Positions 32,236 through 40,211 of a stretch of 64,000 bases of DNA are shown here, piece after piece (the stretch's first letter is position 1; the number at the start of each line of letters is the position of its first letter). Under the pieces are notes generated by a model. It had not been told where the DNA came from, did not search any database, and worked only from the letters and a program-made list of their open reading frames with translations. The stretch comes from Cupriavidus nantongensis (lineage in GTDB: Bacteria > Pseudomonadota > Gammaproteobacteria > Burkholderiales > Burkholderiaceae). Position numbers and translations under genes: made by a program. The stretch lies in NCBI RefSeq assembly GCF_001598055.1, contig NZ_CP014844.1, positions 3,561,642 to 3,625,641 on the forward strand, in the 5' to 3' direction.

Positions 32236-33276
32236 ATGGCGTCGATCCTCAAGATCGGGGAACGCTGGCGCGCCCAGATCCGGAAGCAGGGCCGGAGTAT
32301 ATCAAAAACCTTTCGCACCAAGGCGGAGGCCCAAGCCTGGGCCCGTGAAGCGGAAATCGGACTGAAAACGCCCGCCACCGCGGCGCAAGGATCGGTCGCC
32401 GACTGGATTACGGACTACCGCAACGTGCGCCAGGAGTCTGGCCGTCCAGTGGCCCCACAGTCGAACGAAGAGTACATGCTGCGCAAGCTGGCCAGCGCTC
32501 TGGGCCAACACCTGGTGCCGCGCCTGACGACCCAGGACCTGATCGAGTTCGCTCAGCATCGCAAGTTGGCCGGCGCCGGTCCCTATACCATCAGCATGGA
32601 TATATCCAAGCTTGGGACGGTCCTGCGCCACATGGCAAGCATCAAAGGCATCACCATACCCGACATCGTCAAGAACGCCTGGCCGGCCCTGAACCATCTC
32701 AAGCTGGTCGGCCCCGGCGGCAGGCGGGAGCGCCGCCCTACCCAGGCCGAGCTACAAGCGATCTTTGCCTGGTCGCGTGAGAATCCCCAATACAAGGTGC
32801 CGCTCGAGGACATCATTCGCGTGCTCATGCAATCGGCCTTCCGCCGCGGTGAGATCTTTCGGATCACCTGGGACGACCTCGATGCGCAGCGCGCGCTCGT
32901 CCTGGTGCGCGATCGCAAGGATCCGCGCAAGAAGCAAGGCAACGACGAGCTCGTGCCGCTCATCGGCGATGCCCTGGACATCATCAACAGGCAGCCCAGA
33001 GGGTCGCCCGATAACAGGATCTTCCCCTACCTGCCAGGGACGGTCAGCAAGTACTTCAAATGGGCCTGCGATGCCAAGGACATCGCCGACCTCCATCTGC
33101 ACGATCTGCGCCACGAGGCGACCAGCTCGCTGTTCGAGGCAGGCTGGGACATTCCGGAGGTGGCGGCCGTCACCGGCCACAAGGACTGGCGCAATCTGAA
33201 GCGCTATACGAACCTTGACCCGGCCGACGTCGCGGAGAAGGGCAAGCTGCTGGATTTCAAACGAAGGACTGGCTGA
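32236..33276 (+). CDS. Tyrosine recombinase/integrase
   Basis: A 346-residue site-specific recombinase. I chose the ATG at 32236 (MASILKIGERW) because AGGGAG lies 9 bases upstream; the longer frame to 32098 is not integrase-like. The N-terminus is an arm-type DNA-binding region (RWRAQIRKQGRSISKTFRTKAEAQAWAREAE). The catalytic domain has Arg in SAFRRGEI, His-x-x-Arg in LHDLRHEATSSL, His in VTGHKDW, and Tyr in KRYTNLDP. It resembles phage/plasmid integrases of the shufflon-recombinase kind. Two GCTACAG copies just before the RBS (32203, 32215 region) may be arm or regulatory sites. Confidence 0.9.
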   Translation: MASILKIGERWRAQIRKQGRSISKTFRTKAEAQAWAREAEIGLKTPATAAQGSVADWITDYRNVRQESGRPVAPQSNEEYMLRKLASALGQHLVPRLTTQDLIEFAQHRKLAGAGPYTISMDISKLGTVLRHMASIKGITIPDIVKNAWPALNHLKLVGPGGRRERRPTQAELQAIFAWSRENPQYKVPLEDIIRVLMQSAFRRGEIFRITWDDLDAQRALVLVRDRKDPRKKQGNDELVPLIGDALDIINRQPRGSPDNRIFPYLPGTVSKYFKWACDAKDIADLHLHDLRHEATSSLFEAGWDIPEVAAVTGHKDWRNLKRYTNLDPADVAEKGKLLDFKRRTG

Positions 33277-33314
33277 GGCAAGGTTTCCCAGTAAGTCCGG
33301 CCACAACCGCTATA

Positions 33315-33330
33315 CTGTATATTCATACAG
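33315..33330. promoter_or_regulatory. LexA box (SOS operator)
   Basis: CTGTATATTCATACAG has the exact CTGT-N8-ACAG form of the LexA binding site of E. coli and beta-proteobacteria. It lies within a longer inverted repeat (CTATACTGTAT...ATACAGTATAG, 33310-33335) 10 bases before the next start codon, so LexA bound here would block initiation. Confidence 0.85.
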
Positions 33331-33340
33331 TATAGCGACT

Positions 33341-33685
33341 ATGATTAACGAGCCACACTCCGCCCGCCTCCGGCCGCCTCTGGATGACGATCAGCTGCGA
33401 GACATGTGGGCCCGAAATCGGTCCCCCGAAGTCCGCGCTTTGCTGTGGGAAATTAAGCGCCTGCAGAATATTGTCCGGCGCGCCTGGCAGTTCCAGACAT
33501 TTTTCCCTCCCACAGGCTACCTCGGTGGCACCAACCGAGATATGGTGCTGCATTACCTGCGCGAGGAAATAGCGAATGAGCCATACCTGCAAGGCGCCCA
33601 GCAATGGATGAGGGAGCATGAAGCCGAGCAGAAGCGCGAAGCCAGCGCCAGAAGGCCGAAGGCACCCGGCCCGGCCAAGGGATAG
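33341..33685 (+). CDS. Small protein, first gene of an SOS-type operon
   Basis: A 114-residue, mostly helical protein of no family I recognise. It has a central block LLWEIKRLQNIVRRAWQF and a conserved-looking GYLGGTNRDMVLHYLREEIANEPYL, and ends in a basic, Pro/Ala-rich tail. It directly follows the LexA box and is separated from the SRAP gene by 9 bases, so it is likely to be SOS-induced with SRAP and to take part in the same DNA-damage response. No RBS of note is visible at the ATG. Confidence 0.7.
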   Translation: MINEPHSARLRPPLDDDQLRDMWARNRSPEVRALLWEIKRLQNIVRRAWQFQTFFPPTGYLGGTNRDMVLHYLREEIANEPYLQGAQQWMREHEAEQKREASARRPKAPGPAKG

Positions 33686-33694
33686 GAGACCAGG

Positions 33695-34369
33695 ATGTGC
33701 ACCAACTACGCCCCCGTCCAGCGCCAGATCCTGCGTGACATCTTCGGCGTGGAGCCGCCACCGGCGGATTGGAAGCCCGAGGCCTGGCCCGACTATGCCG
33801 CGCCGATTGTGCGCATGGATGGCGACGGCCGTCGCGAGAGCGTGCTGGCGAGCTTCGGCCTGGTGCCGCGCTCGCGCGTCCCTCAGGGTGTTCGTCCGTA
33901 CGACACCATGAACGCCAGATCCGAGACGGTCGGTGAGAAGCGGACGTTCAGCGGACCGTGGAAGAAGAGCCAGCTCTGCCTGATTCCCGCCGCTGCGGTC
34001 TACGAGCCCAACTATGAGGCCGGGCCCAAGTCGACCCGGTACAAGATCTGGCTGCCTGCCGAGCCAGCCTTCGGCATCGCGGGCCTGTGGCGAGACTGGC
34101 CCGACGGCGCCTACTCGTTCACCATGCTGACCGTCAACGCGGACAAGCACCCCGTGATGAACCGGATGCACGCCCCGGGCAAGGAAAAGCGGTCGGTGGT
34201 GATCGTGCCGCGGCAGCAGTGGGACGAATGGCTGGGGTGCCGCGACCCCGAAGTCGCGCGAACCTTCATGACGCTCCTCCCGGCGGAGGCGATGGCGACC
34301 GAGCCCGCGCCGATCATGAGGCGCGCGAAACAGCCACCGCTGACAGCCGATGCTCAACTGCCGCTTTAG
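33695..34369 (+). CDS. yedK: SRAP family protein (YedK/HMCES-like), abasic-site crosslinker
   Basis: A 224-residue SRAP protein. Cys2 (MCTNYAP) is the catalytic residue that forms a thiazolidine link with abasic sites in single-stranded DNA. PYDTMNARSET holds the conserved Asn/Arg/Glu; CLIPAAAVYEP holds the active-site Glu; TVNADKHPVMNRMHAP provides the conserved His. Length and motif order are normal. Family members protect abasic sites at stalled forks. It has a GGAGACC RBS, and the LexA box of the operon predicts SOS induction. Confidence 0.93.
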   Translation: MCTNYAPVQRQILRDIFGVEPPPADWKPEAWPDYAAPIVRMDGDGRRESVLASFGLVPRSRVPQGVRPYDTMNARSETVGEKRTFSGPWKKSQLCLIPAAAVYEPNYEAGPKSTRYKIWLPAEPAFGIAGLWRDWPDGAYSFTMLTVNADKHPVMNRMHAPGKEKRSVVIVPRQQWDEWLGCRDPEVARTFMTLLPAEAMATEPAPIMRRAKQPPLTADAQLPL

Positions 34370-34488
34370 GCGCTTTGGCGACTTCGCGTGGCACCGTAGC
34401 GACACCACCAATTGGTGGGGTTCGATAACGCCAGGCGGTTTGTAAACATTTTTTCGGGCGTCACCGCGATCGCCCATCCCAACTTGAT

Positions 34489-34520
34489 GCCCTCGCCACC
34501 CGGCCGAGGGCTTTTCTTTT
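34489..34520 (+). terminator. Rho-independent terminator of the SRAP operon
   Basis: Stem GCCCTCG (34489-34495) and CGAGGGC (34505-34511), followed by TTTTCTTTT. Confidence 0.8.
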
Positions 34521-34592
34521 GTCGGACGACGCCTGATAGCGGCGGCTGCATGGCGGGCACAGACTGGCCTCATCAACAGCCAGGAGACAGCC

Positions 34593-34772
34593 ATGCCAGG
34601 CAAAAATATCCACGTCCTGCCCGCCGGCGACCAGGGCTGGGCGGTCGCAGTTGAAGGCACCGATGGCGCGACCACGCACTACCCCAGCCAGGAAGAAGCG
34701 ATCGCTGCAGGAACCGAGAAGGCAAAGCAAGACAAGGTCGAGCTGCTGATCCATGGCCGCGACGGGCAGTAG
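34593..34772 (+). CDS. DUF2188 protein, 59 residues
   Basis: A short gene with a good RBS (CAGGAGACA). The product begins MPGKNIHVLPAGDQGWAV and continues HYPSQEEAIAAGTEKAKQDK, then VELLIHGRDGQ, which matches the whole DUF2188 family. The function is unknown. The protein resembles the product of the gene at 31,531-31,809, on the other side of the integrase. It lies after the SRAP terminator, so it has its own transcription unit. Confidence 0.75.
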   Translation: MPGKNIHVLPAGDQGWAVAVEGTDGATTHYPSQEEAIAAGTEKAKQDKVELLIHGRDGQ

Positions 34773-34795
34773 ACGGCGCTTCTGAGCCGCGTCAG

Positions 34796-34936
34796 TTGTT
34801 CCCTACGCTTGAAGACGCGATAAGCACAGGCTGGGCTCGCGCTCGGCGCGACAACATCGAGCTGCACATCCAGCCGCTGGCCGGCGGCGTGCGCCTACGC
34901 GCAGAGGAAGCCAATCCGGCCGACTTCGTCGGGTAG
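34796..34936 (+). pseudogene. Second DUF2188-like frame, apparently lacking a normal start
   Basis: A frame beginning at or before TTG 34796 encodes FPTLEDAISTGWARARRD, NIELHIQPLAGGVRLRAEE and ends ADFVG. It matches the DUF2188 pattern (EDAI..G...A+.D..EL.I) but lacks an N-terminal strand, RBS and ATG. It is in a different frame from the gene just before. It is either a degenerate tandem copy or the remnant of a frameshifted longer protein. Confidence 0.5.
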
Positions 34937-34941
34937 CCATC

Positions 34942-35214
34942 ATGGCCGGACTGCCGCAGGCGCCAACGCTTGCCGAGCTGCGGCCCATGCTCCTGTGCGA
35001 GCGCAAGACCATCCCGCGCGGGCCCGGCTGGCACTTCGAGATCAAGTACGACGGCTACCGGCTGCTGGCCACCACCGGCGACGCACCCCGGCTGAAATCC
35101 CGCAACGGGGCCAACGCCACCACCTGGTTTCCTGAGCTCGTCGAATCGCTGGCCACCCTCCCCGCCGGCTCCATCCTGGATGGCGAGGTCTGTTCTGTTG
35201 GGTGTAGTTTGTGA
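34942..35214 (+). pseudogene. ATP-dependent DNA ligase, truncated N-terminus
   Basis: The 90-residue frame starts MAGLPQAPTLAELRPML and contains the ligase adenylation motif (EIKYDGYR, with the AMP-binding Lys), then RLKSRNGANAT (motif with conserved Arg), and stops making sense after ILDGEVC (about residue 84). The ATP-dependent ligase domain (LigD/bacteriophage type) normally continues for more than 200 residues. The remainder is replaced by DNA of the ginABCD element. Its position after an SOS/SRAP operon fits a DNA-repair gene set. Confidence 0.8.
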
Positions 35215-35221
35215 GTTTACT

Positions 35222-35265
35222 TCTCTCTGATATCGTCAGGCCTCAGGCGGAAAATATCGGAGAGA
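35222..35265. promoter_or_regulatory. Imperfect inverted repeat at the left end of the element
   Basis: Arms TCTCTCTGATAT (35222-35233) and ATATCGGAGAGA (35254-35265) match in 11 of 12 positions. Between them lies TCAGGCCTCAGG. Placed about 30 bases inside the break in the ligase gene, it is a candidate binding site for the recombinases or an operator of ginA. Confidence 0.45.
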
Positions 35266-35412
35266 GCTTGGGGATAGCTGCTGCAGACAACCCGGAATTC
35301 TCTCGACGGCGGTGGATCGATGCGCGCGACGACCTCCCACGACTACCGAACTGACAGTCCTAGCCTTAAATAAAAGGGCCGTGAAGCTTTGGCGGCCCCC
35401 CTGACGGCACCC

Positions 35413-36588
35413 ATGCGACTTCTGTTCAGCACTCCCAGCTTCACATATGCAGGCTATCCGCGGCCAGGGCTTCCGATCATCGTCGGCGATGACATGCGTC
35501 CGCTGCAGCCGGTTCAAGACTTTATTGTGTGGAAGCTTCTGGGGCAAGGAAAGCATCTAAGCTTACTAACATGGGAAGACTACGGTCGCCGGCTATGGGA
35601 CTTCTTCTCGTTTCTAGGCGCCAACGGTTTAGACTGGGACGAACCGTGCAGAGAGCCAGGCAAGAGCCCGCTGGCCAGATACCGCAACTGGTCTCTCGTT
35701 GAACTGAAACTTAGCCCGAAGACGGTGAACGGTCGTCTCCGGATCGTTTGTGAGTTCTACGAATGGGCAGGTAGAAATGGACTCATCGACGGGGTGCCAT
35801 TTGGCTACTTGGCGACTCGGCGGGTCACGCATAATGACCTTCTGACGCATGCGCGAAGCGATGCAAGTACCGTCAGTCGTCCTGATCTTCTAATCAGGGA
35901 GCCCTCTCTGCTACCAGAGTTCCTCTCGAAGGAGCAACTGAGGGTGTGCCGCTGCGCGCGTGCGAATGCAAGCACCATGCTGCTTTTCGACTTGGCCGCC
36001 CGAGTCGGCCTCCGCTCATGCGAGGCACGAACCTTCCCGCTCAAATACGTTTTCAATCCGGCAGCACGCGCGGACTGCCTGCCGAGCCAGATGATCCGTG
36101 TGAGGCTCGATCCGCGAGATATGTGGCTCAAGTTCAACAAGCCCCGGGACGTGGATATCCCCTACTCGCTCATGGAGAACATGTATTCGTACACGCTGTT
36201 CGAGCGAAACAGGCTTTCTGCGAATGGTGACGCTCGTGTCGAGTGTCTGGTGCTAAACGTCTATGGCAAGCCGTACACCAGGTCGGCCATAACTGAGGCA
36301 TTCAAAGGACTCTCTGCACAGGTCGGGTTTCGAGTGCGCGCACACATGCTTCGCCACAGCTATGCAGTCCATACCCTTGCGCGCCTTCGAAAGGAACAGA
36401 ATTTCCACGGAGAACCCTTGTTGTACGTGCGCGACCGGCTCGGCCACAGCAGCGTCGACACAACAATGATCTACCTACGCCAAGTCAACCAGTTGGCAAG
36501 TAGTCTTGTGCTCGCGCTCGAGCACGAGTTCGACGAGCTCTTCGGCATCGCGAGCGATCAAGACGAAGAAGGATTGCGACGTGCCTAG
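35413..36588 (+). CDS. GinA-like tyrosine recombinase
   Basis: A 391-residue tyrosine recombinase; the ATG at 35413 is preferred over the TTG at 35389. An N-terminal SAM-like DNA-binding domain (SLLTWEDYGRRLWDFFSFLGANG) is followed by the catalytic domain with Arg in RVGLRSCEAR, His-x-x-Arg in HMLRHSYAVHTL (His near 311), His in DRLGHSSVDTT and the nucleophile Tyr in MIYLR. All catalytic residues are present. It is the first of four genes that overlap end to start, matching the gin operon. GinB starts 8 bases before its stop. Confidence 0.85.
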   Translation: MRLLFSTPSFTYAGYPRPGLPIIVGDDMRPLQPVQDFIVWKLLGQGKHLSLLTWEDYGRRLWDFFSFLGANGLDWDEPCREPGKSPLARYRNWSLVELKLSPKTVNGRLRIVCEFYEWAGRNGLIDGVPFGYLATRRVTHNDLLTHARSDASTVSRPDLLIREPSLLPEFLSKEQLRVCRCARANASTMLLFDLAARVGLRSCEARTFPLKYVFNPAARADCLPSQMIRVRLDPRDMWLKFNKPRDVDIPYSLMENMYSYTLFERNRLSANGDARVECLVLNVYGKPYTRSAITEAFKGLSAQVGFRVRAHMLRHSYAVHTLARLRKEQNFHGEPLLYVRDRLGHSSVDTTMIYLRQVNQLASSLVLALEHEFDELFGIASDQDEEGLRRA

Positions 36589-38320
36589 AGCGAAGAACTA
36601 CGCCATTGCAGCGGGGACTTCGCGGCCAGACCCAGCTATCGAGAAAAGCCGCTTCACACGGAAGTCGGCGCTTCTGGATCTCTCTGAAATCCTCGGTGCC
36701 GAAGCGCGATTGATCGGAACGAAGACAATCGACTACCGGTCCTGGTTAGGCCGAGGCATCGACGATTGGGTGTGGACATGCGTCGATGGCGTGCTGTCAA
36801 TGCTTGCATCTGGTTCCCGGCAAGCGTCGACGGTTCGTTTTGTAGGTCAATCGATGCGGTACTTCTTCTCGTACCTCTGCGATGGCCGCTCGAAGCCCTT
36901 GGTTAGTCGTGCCTCGGAACTGACCCCGATTCACGTAGCACAGTACGCACAATGGCTGCAGTTGCAAGGGAAAACAGAGGGTTGGAGTAAACATACCGCT
37001 CGTGGCTACTTTGCGGCGTCCAAGCAGATGTTGTGGCATCTGATCCATCAAGGGGTGATTCATGCGCCGGAAATCGACCGCTTCTTCCCCAAAGCCCCAA
37101 TACCAACCGCGAACGGCGAAACTCGCACCAAGCCCCTCAGCAATGGAGAGCAACAGCGCCTTGCGGACGCTCTCAAAGCAGATTTGATCGATTTGCGCCA
37201 TGGCGGCTTCGCCTTGAACCCATCTGAAATAGCGACCGTCAGATACCTAGTCATCGCGATGCGATCGGGGGGCAATCCCACACCTCTGCTCGAGATGAGA
37301 CGAGACGCCCTGATGCCGGGCCTGGTTCCGGGCGTGATGGGGTTGCGCACATACAAATACCGAGGACATCAGGTTCATGTGCGCGCCACTCGCGCCACGC
37401 CGGAGTCGATTTCGCTTCCAATGGATGCCGTCGGCTTACTCCGGCAGGCGATCGCAGACAGCAAGGATTTGGCGGCACAAGCGCCAGATCACCTGAAAGA
37501 TCGTGTGTGGCTATATCGATCCGCACTGCCGGCAGACCAATTCGAAATCAAATGCCTCGCTTATGCCACTCTTGTGGCGAACATTAGGAAGCTGGTGACG
37601 AGGCGCATGATCGTTGCAGATGACGGCAGTCCGTTGAAAGTCACGATCAGTCGACTTCGCGCGTCACTGGCAAAGAGAGCCTGGCGTTTAAGCGATGGCG
37701 ATCCGATTGCTGTCGCTGGAGTGTTGGGTAACACAACGAGGGTGGCCGACACGAACTACCTCGGAATCGATGAGCAACTGCAGGCAGACGCGGCCACGTT
37801 TATCGAAAGGGAACTGGGCGAGCTGCTTCGCGGTGGAACACCAAAACAGGTCGTCCCGATCTCACAAGACACAGCGTCCGGGGCGCATTCCGTTACACCG
37901 ACTGGTCGCTGCGCCGATAGTCTGCACGGCGCGCGGGCGCCGAAGGATGGAACGAACCACTGCGATCTGTTCGTCATGTGCCTCTTCTGCCCGTCATTCG
38001 CAATTACGGGCGAGCTTGCAGACCTATGGCGTCTCTTCAGCTACCAAGCATTTATCATATCCGAACTCGATTACTTCGATGCGGCCTATGGACAAGGATC
38101 CTCGGGAGACGCTCAGCTTGATCACGTCAGAGATCTCCATCGCCGCGCAGCAAACTTTATCGACGAACTGAGTCAGCGCTCCTTCGGTCAGAACATCGTC
38201 GCGGCAGCGAAGGAGAAGGCCCTCCGTGAGCCTCACCCATTCTGGGCGTATCAAACGGAGCGGCTAAAACTCAGACGAGCGGCGATCCATCTACATACCG
38301 CCGGAGGTGCAAATGACTAG
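36581..38320 (+). CDS. GinB-like large recombinase, degenerate active site
   Basis: A 579-residue protein, much longer than a normal integrase. The GTG at 36581 (VPRAKNYAIAA) has AGAAGGA 7 bases before it and overlaps the end of ginA. A recombinase-like domain is recognisable (VIAMRSGGNPTPLLEMRR, then a C-terminal LGNTTRVADTNYLGID with Tyr). The usual His-x-x-Arg is ISRLRAS and the second His of LGH is Asn (LGN). So it probably does not cut DNA like GinA. After it come about 120 residues with Cys pairs (CADSLHG, CDLFVMCLFCPSF) that could bind a metal. It overlaps the next gene. Confidence 0.8.
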   Translation: MPRAKNYAIAAGTSRPDPAIEKSRFTRKSALLDLSEILGAEARLIGTKTIDYRSWLGRGIDDWVWTCVDGVLSMLASGSRQASTVRFVGQSMRYFFSYLCDGRSKPLVSRASELTPIHVAQYAQWLQLQGKTEGWSKHTARGYFAASKQMLWHLIHQGVIHAPEIDRFFPKAPIPTANGETRTKPLSNGEQQRLADALKADLIDLRHGGFALNPSEIATVRYLVIAMRSGGNPTPLLEMRRDALMPGLVPGVMGLRTYKYRGHQVHVRATRATPESISLPMDAVGLLRQAIADSKDLAAQAPDHLKDRVWLYRSALPADQFEIKCLAYATLVANIRKLVTRRMIVADDGSPLKVTISRLRASLAKRAWRLSDGDPIAVAGVLGNTTRVADTNYLGIDEQLQADAATFIERELGELLRGGTPKQVVPISQDTASGAHSVTPTGRCADSLHGARAPKDGTNHCDLFVMCLFCPSFAITGELADLWRLFSYQAFIISELDYFDAAYGQGSSGDAQLDHVRDLHRRAANFIDELSQRSFGQNIVAAAKEKALREPHPFWAYQTERLKLRRAAIHLHTAGGAND

Positions 38321-40211
38321 GAGTGCGAAATGGGAAGCGCTCTCTGAGGAATCTTCTTCGACAGTGGTGAAACTGCCTCCACAGGTCACACGCCGCGCCT
38401 TCGAACTACTCGCCGCGCAACCTCTATCGGTGTCGGGACTACCGCCGGAAAAACGAGACCAAGCGGTCGTGACGGCAGTAAGCGACGATGCTGGTCATGA
38501 GCATGTGGTGAGCAGGTTCGGAGACGCGGTCTGGGACATGCGCAGCATGTACAAGACGCTCAACACTGTGGCCAGTGAAAAGATCATCGTGTGGCCGCAG
38601 GACATCCCATCATGCCTACTTCTGGACGCCAAGGCCGCCCTGTACACGTGGCTGCGTCGCGGCCGACAGGGTTGGGCTCGCCCCTCGGGGGCCACGTTCA
38701 CTGGCTGCGCACGGGCTGGAATCCGAACGTTGCGTTACTTATCCTCCCAAGGCCTAAGCAGCTTTGAAGAGTTGAAGCCAATTCATCTGGCTGACCACAT
38801 TGATCATCTCTGGACGGTAGGCAAGCTCGAATCTCATTCCATCTTCCTTCGACTTCAAATCGTCGATCTCGTATGGGCGTTTCGAGATGATGTTGAACGC
38901 CCGATGCGATTGAGTCCCTGGGGTAACACCAGTCTTCTTCAACTCTGTGGTGCAAACAAATCACGAAATGCGATAGTGAGTGGAAAGACGCCCGTCATCC
39001 CACCATCAGTGCAAGCTCTGCTGTTCAACTACGCGGAGACTATCGTCCGTGCTGCCGATGCGGAAATGCGCACCTCCAACGGCGACGTCGCTGCAACATG
39101 GAAACGGCGGTTCACCCAACTAAGGGATGCAGTGCTCTATCTGCTCCAGATCAGCACTGGAATGCGAAACAGCGAAGCGACAGGGGTACGTAGAGACGGA
39201 TGGCGTAGCGAGGTCCGAAAAGGCATCACCTATCACTGGGTTGAAACGGTCGAACACAAGACCGGCAAGGGAATCGTTGAGTTTCTGGCACCACCAGAAC
39301 TGATTGCAGCTCTTGCCGTGTTGCAGCGAGCCGCGGAGCCATTGCAAGAGCGCCTCCGTCGTGAGATTGAGTGGCTCGAGACCATGCTAGCGGAGACGTC
39401 ACTGGGAGACAGAGAGGTCCCCAACGGCACGAGCAAGAACGGGGTGCTCCAGCGCCTTGCCGAAGCACGTGCCTCGCGAGACAAACTGTTCCTGCGGCTT
39501 GACGGCAAGTTCGGTGATGCACCAGGTTCGCATTCTCGTGTAGGCGTTCTGAGCCAGAGAAGCTGCGTCGGTCAGTTGAACGTCCTTGCCAAAGCGGCCG
39601 GCGTAGATTGGAAGATGGCAAACCACCAATGCCGTCGAACCTTTGCCTGGAACGTGGCCAACAGCCGTCTTGGTCGCAGATCTCTGATCTTCTTGAAGTG
39701 GCAGTTCAAGCATTCCACCATTAGCATGACCCAGCTTTATGCGGCGAACCCGCTTCAGGATGAGTCGCTGTACGATGAGTTCTTCGATGAAGTAGTCACC
39801 GCCAAAACTGAAATCATGTCCAGTTGGTTCGATGATGAGGCCCCTCTCGCGGGAGGCGCGGGTCGCAGGATCATGCAATCGAGGGCAATACCAATCGCTG
39901 ATCGGGAGAATCTCCTCAGGCACACAGCCGAGCATGTGAACATCCGGGCGACAGGGCACGGGTGGTGTCTTGCGGAACAGCGAGGATGTGTTGGTGAGGG
40001 TCTCTATGAGGCGTCAAGGTGTGCCGACTGCGGCTCGGCAGTCATCGACCAGAGCCATCGCGAGACTTGGCGTTCGATACACCTTCAAAACCTAGAGCTT
40101 GCAAAGATAGACTGCGGTCCTGCTGTTGCCCAGCGTGCCAACCGCGAGATTGCCAGATCGTCCAAAGTCCTTCAGGAGCTTGGTGTAACGGAGGCGGGCA
40201 CAGATGAATGA
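38313..40211 (+). CDS. GinC-like large tyrosine recombinase
   Basis: A 632-residue recombinase. The ATG at 38313 follows GGAGG at 38303-38307; it overlaps the ginB stop by 8 bases. Arg is in STGMRNSEATG, His-x-x-Arg in NHQCRRTFAWNVAN, a His in KWQFKHSTISMTQLY, and the Tyr in QLYAAN. A Cys-rich segment near the C-terminus (GWCLAEQRGCVGEGLYEASRCADCG) may bind zinc. The catalytic set is complete, unlike GinB. It overlaps the start of the small fourth gene. Confidence 0.83.
   Translation: MTRSAKWEALSEESSSTVVKLPPQVTRRAFELLAAQPLSVSGLPPEKRDQAVVTAVSDDAGHEHVVSRFGDAVWDMRSMYKTLNTVASEKIIVWPQDIPSCLLLDAKAALYTWLRRGRQGWARPSGATFTGCARAGIRTLRYLSSQGLSSFEELKPIHLADHIDHLWTVGKLESHSIFLRLQIVDLVWAFRDDVERPMRLSPWGNTSLLQLCGANKSRNAIVSGKTPVIPPSVQALLFNYAETIVRAADAEMRTSNGDVAATWKRRFTQLRDAVLYLLQISTGMRNSEATGVRRDGWRSEVRKGITYHWVETVEHKTGKGIVEFLAPPELIAALAVLQRAAEPLQERLRREIEWLETMLAETSLGDREVPNGTSKNGVLQRLAEARASRDKLFLRLDGKFGDAPGSHSRVGVLSQRSCVGQLNVLAKAAGVDWKMANHQCRRTFAWNVANSRLGRRSLIFLKWQFKHSTISMTQLYAANPLQDESLYDEFFDEVVTAKTEIMSSWFDDEAPLAGGAGRRIMQSRAIPIADRENLLRHTAEHVNIRATGHGWCLAEQRGCVGEGLYEASRCADCGSAVIDQSHRETWRSIHLQNLELAKIDCGPAVAQRANREIARSSKVLQELGVTEAGTDE

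Larger units (their letters stand above)
32067..35190. mobile_element. Remnant or left part of a tRNA-Arg-associated island
   Basis: This segment contains an integrase, an SOS-type operon, two DUF2188-like genes and the start of a ligase gene. Its codon use is less extreme than the core chromosome. The integrase lies on the 5' side of the tRNA, whereas most tRNA-integrating elements attach at the 3' end. I found no duplicate of the tRNA sequence, so the boundaries are not proven. Confidence 0.5.
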
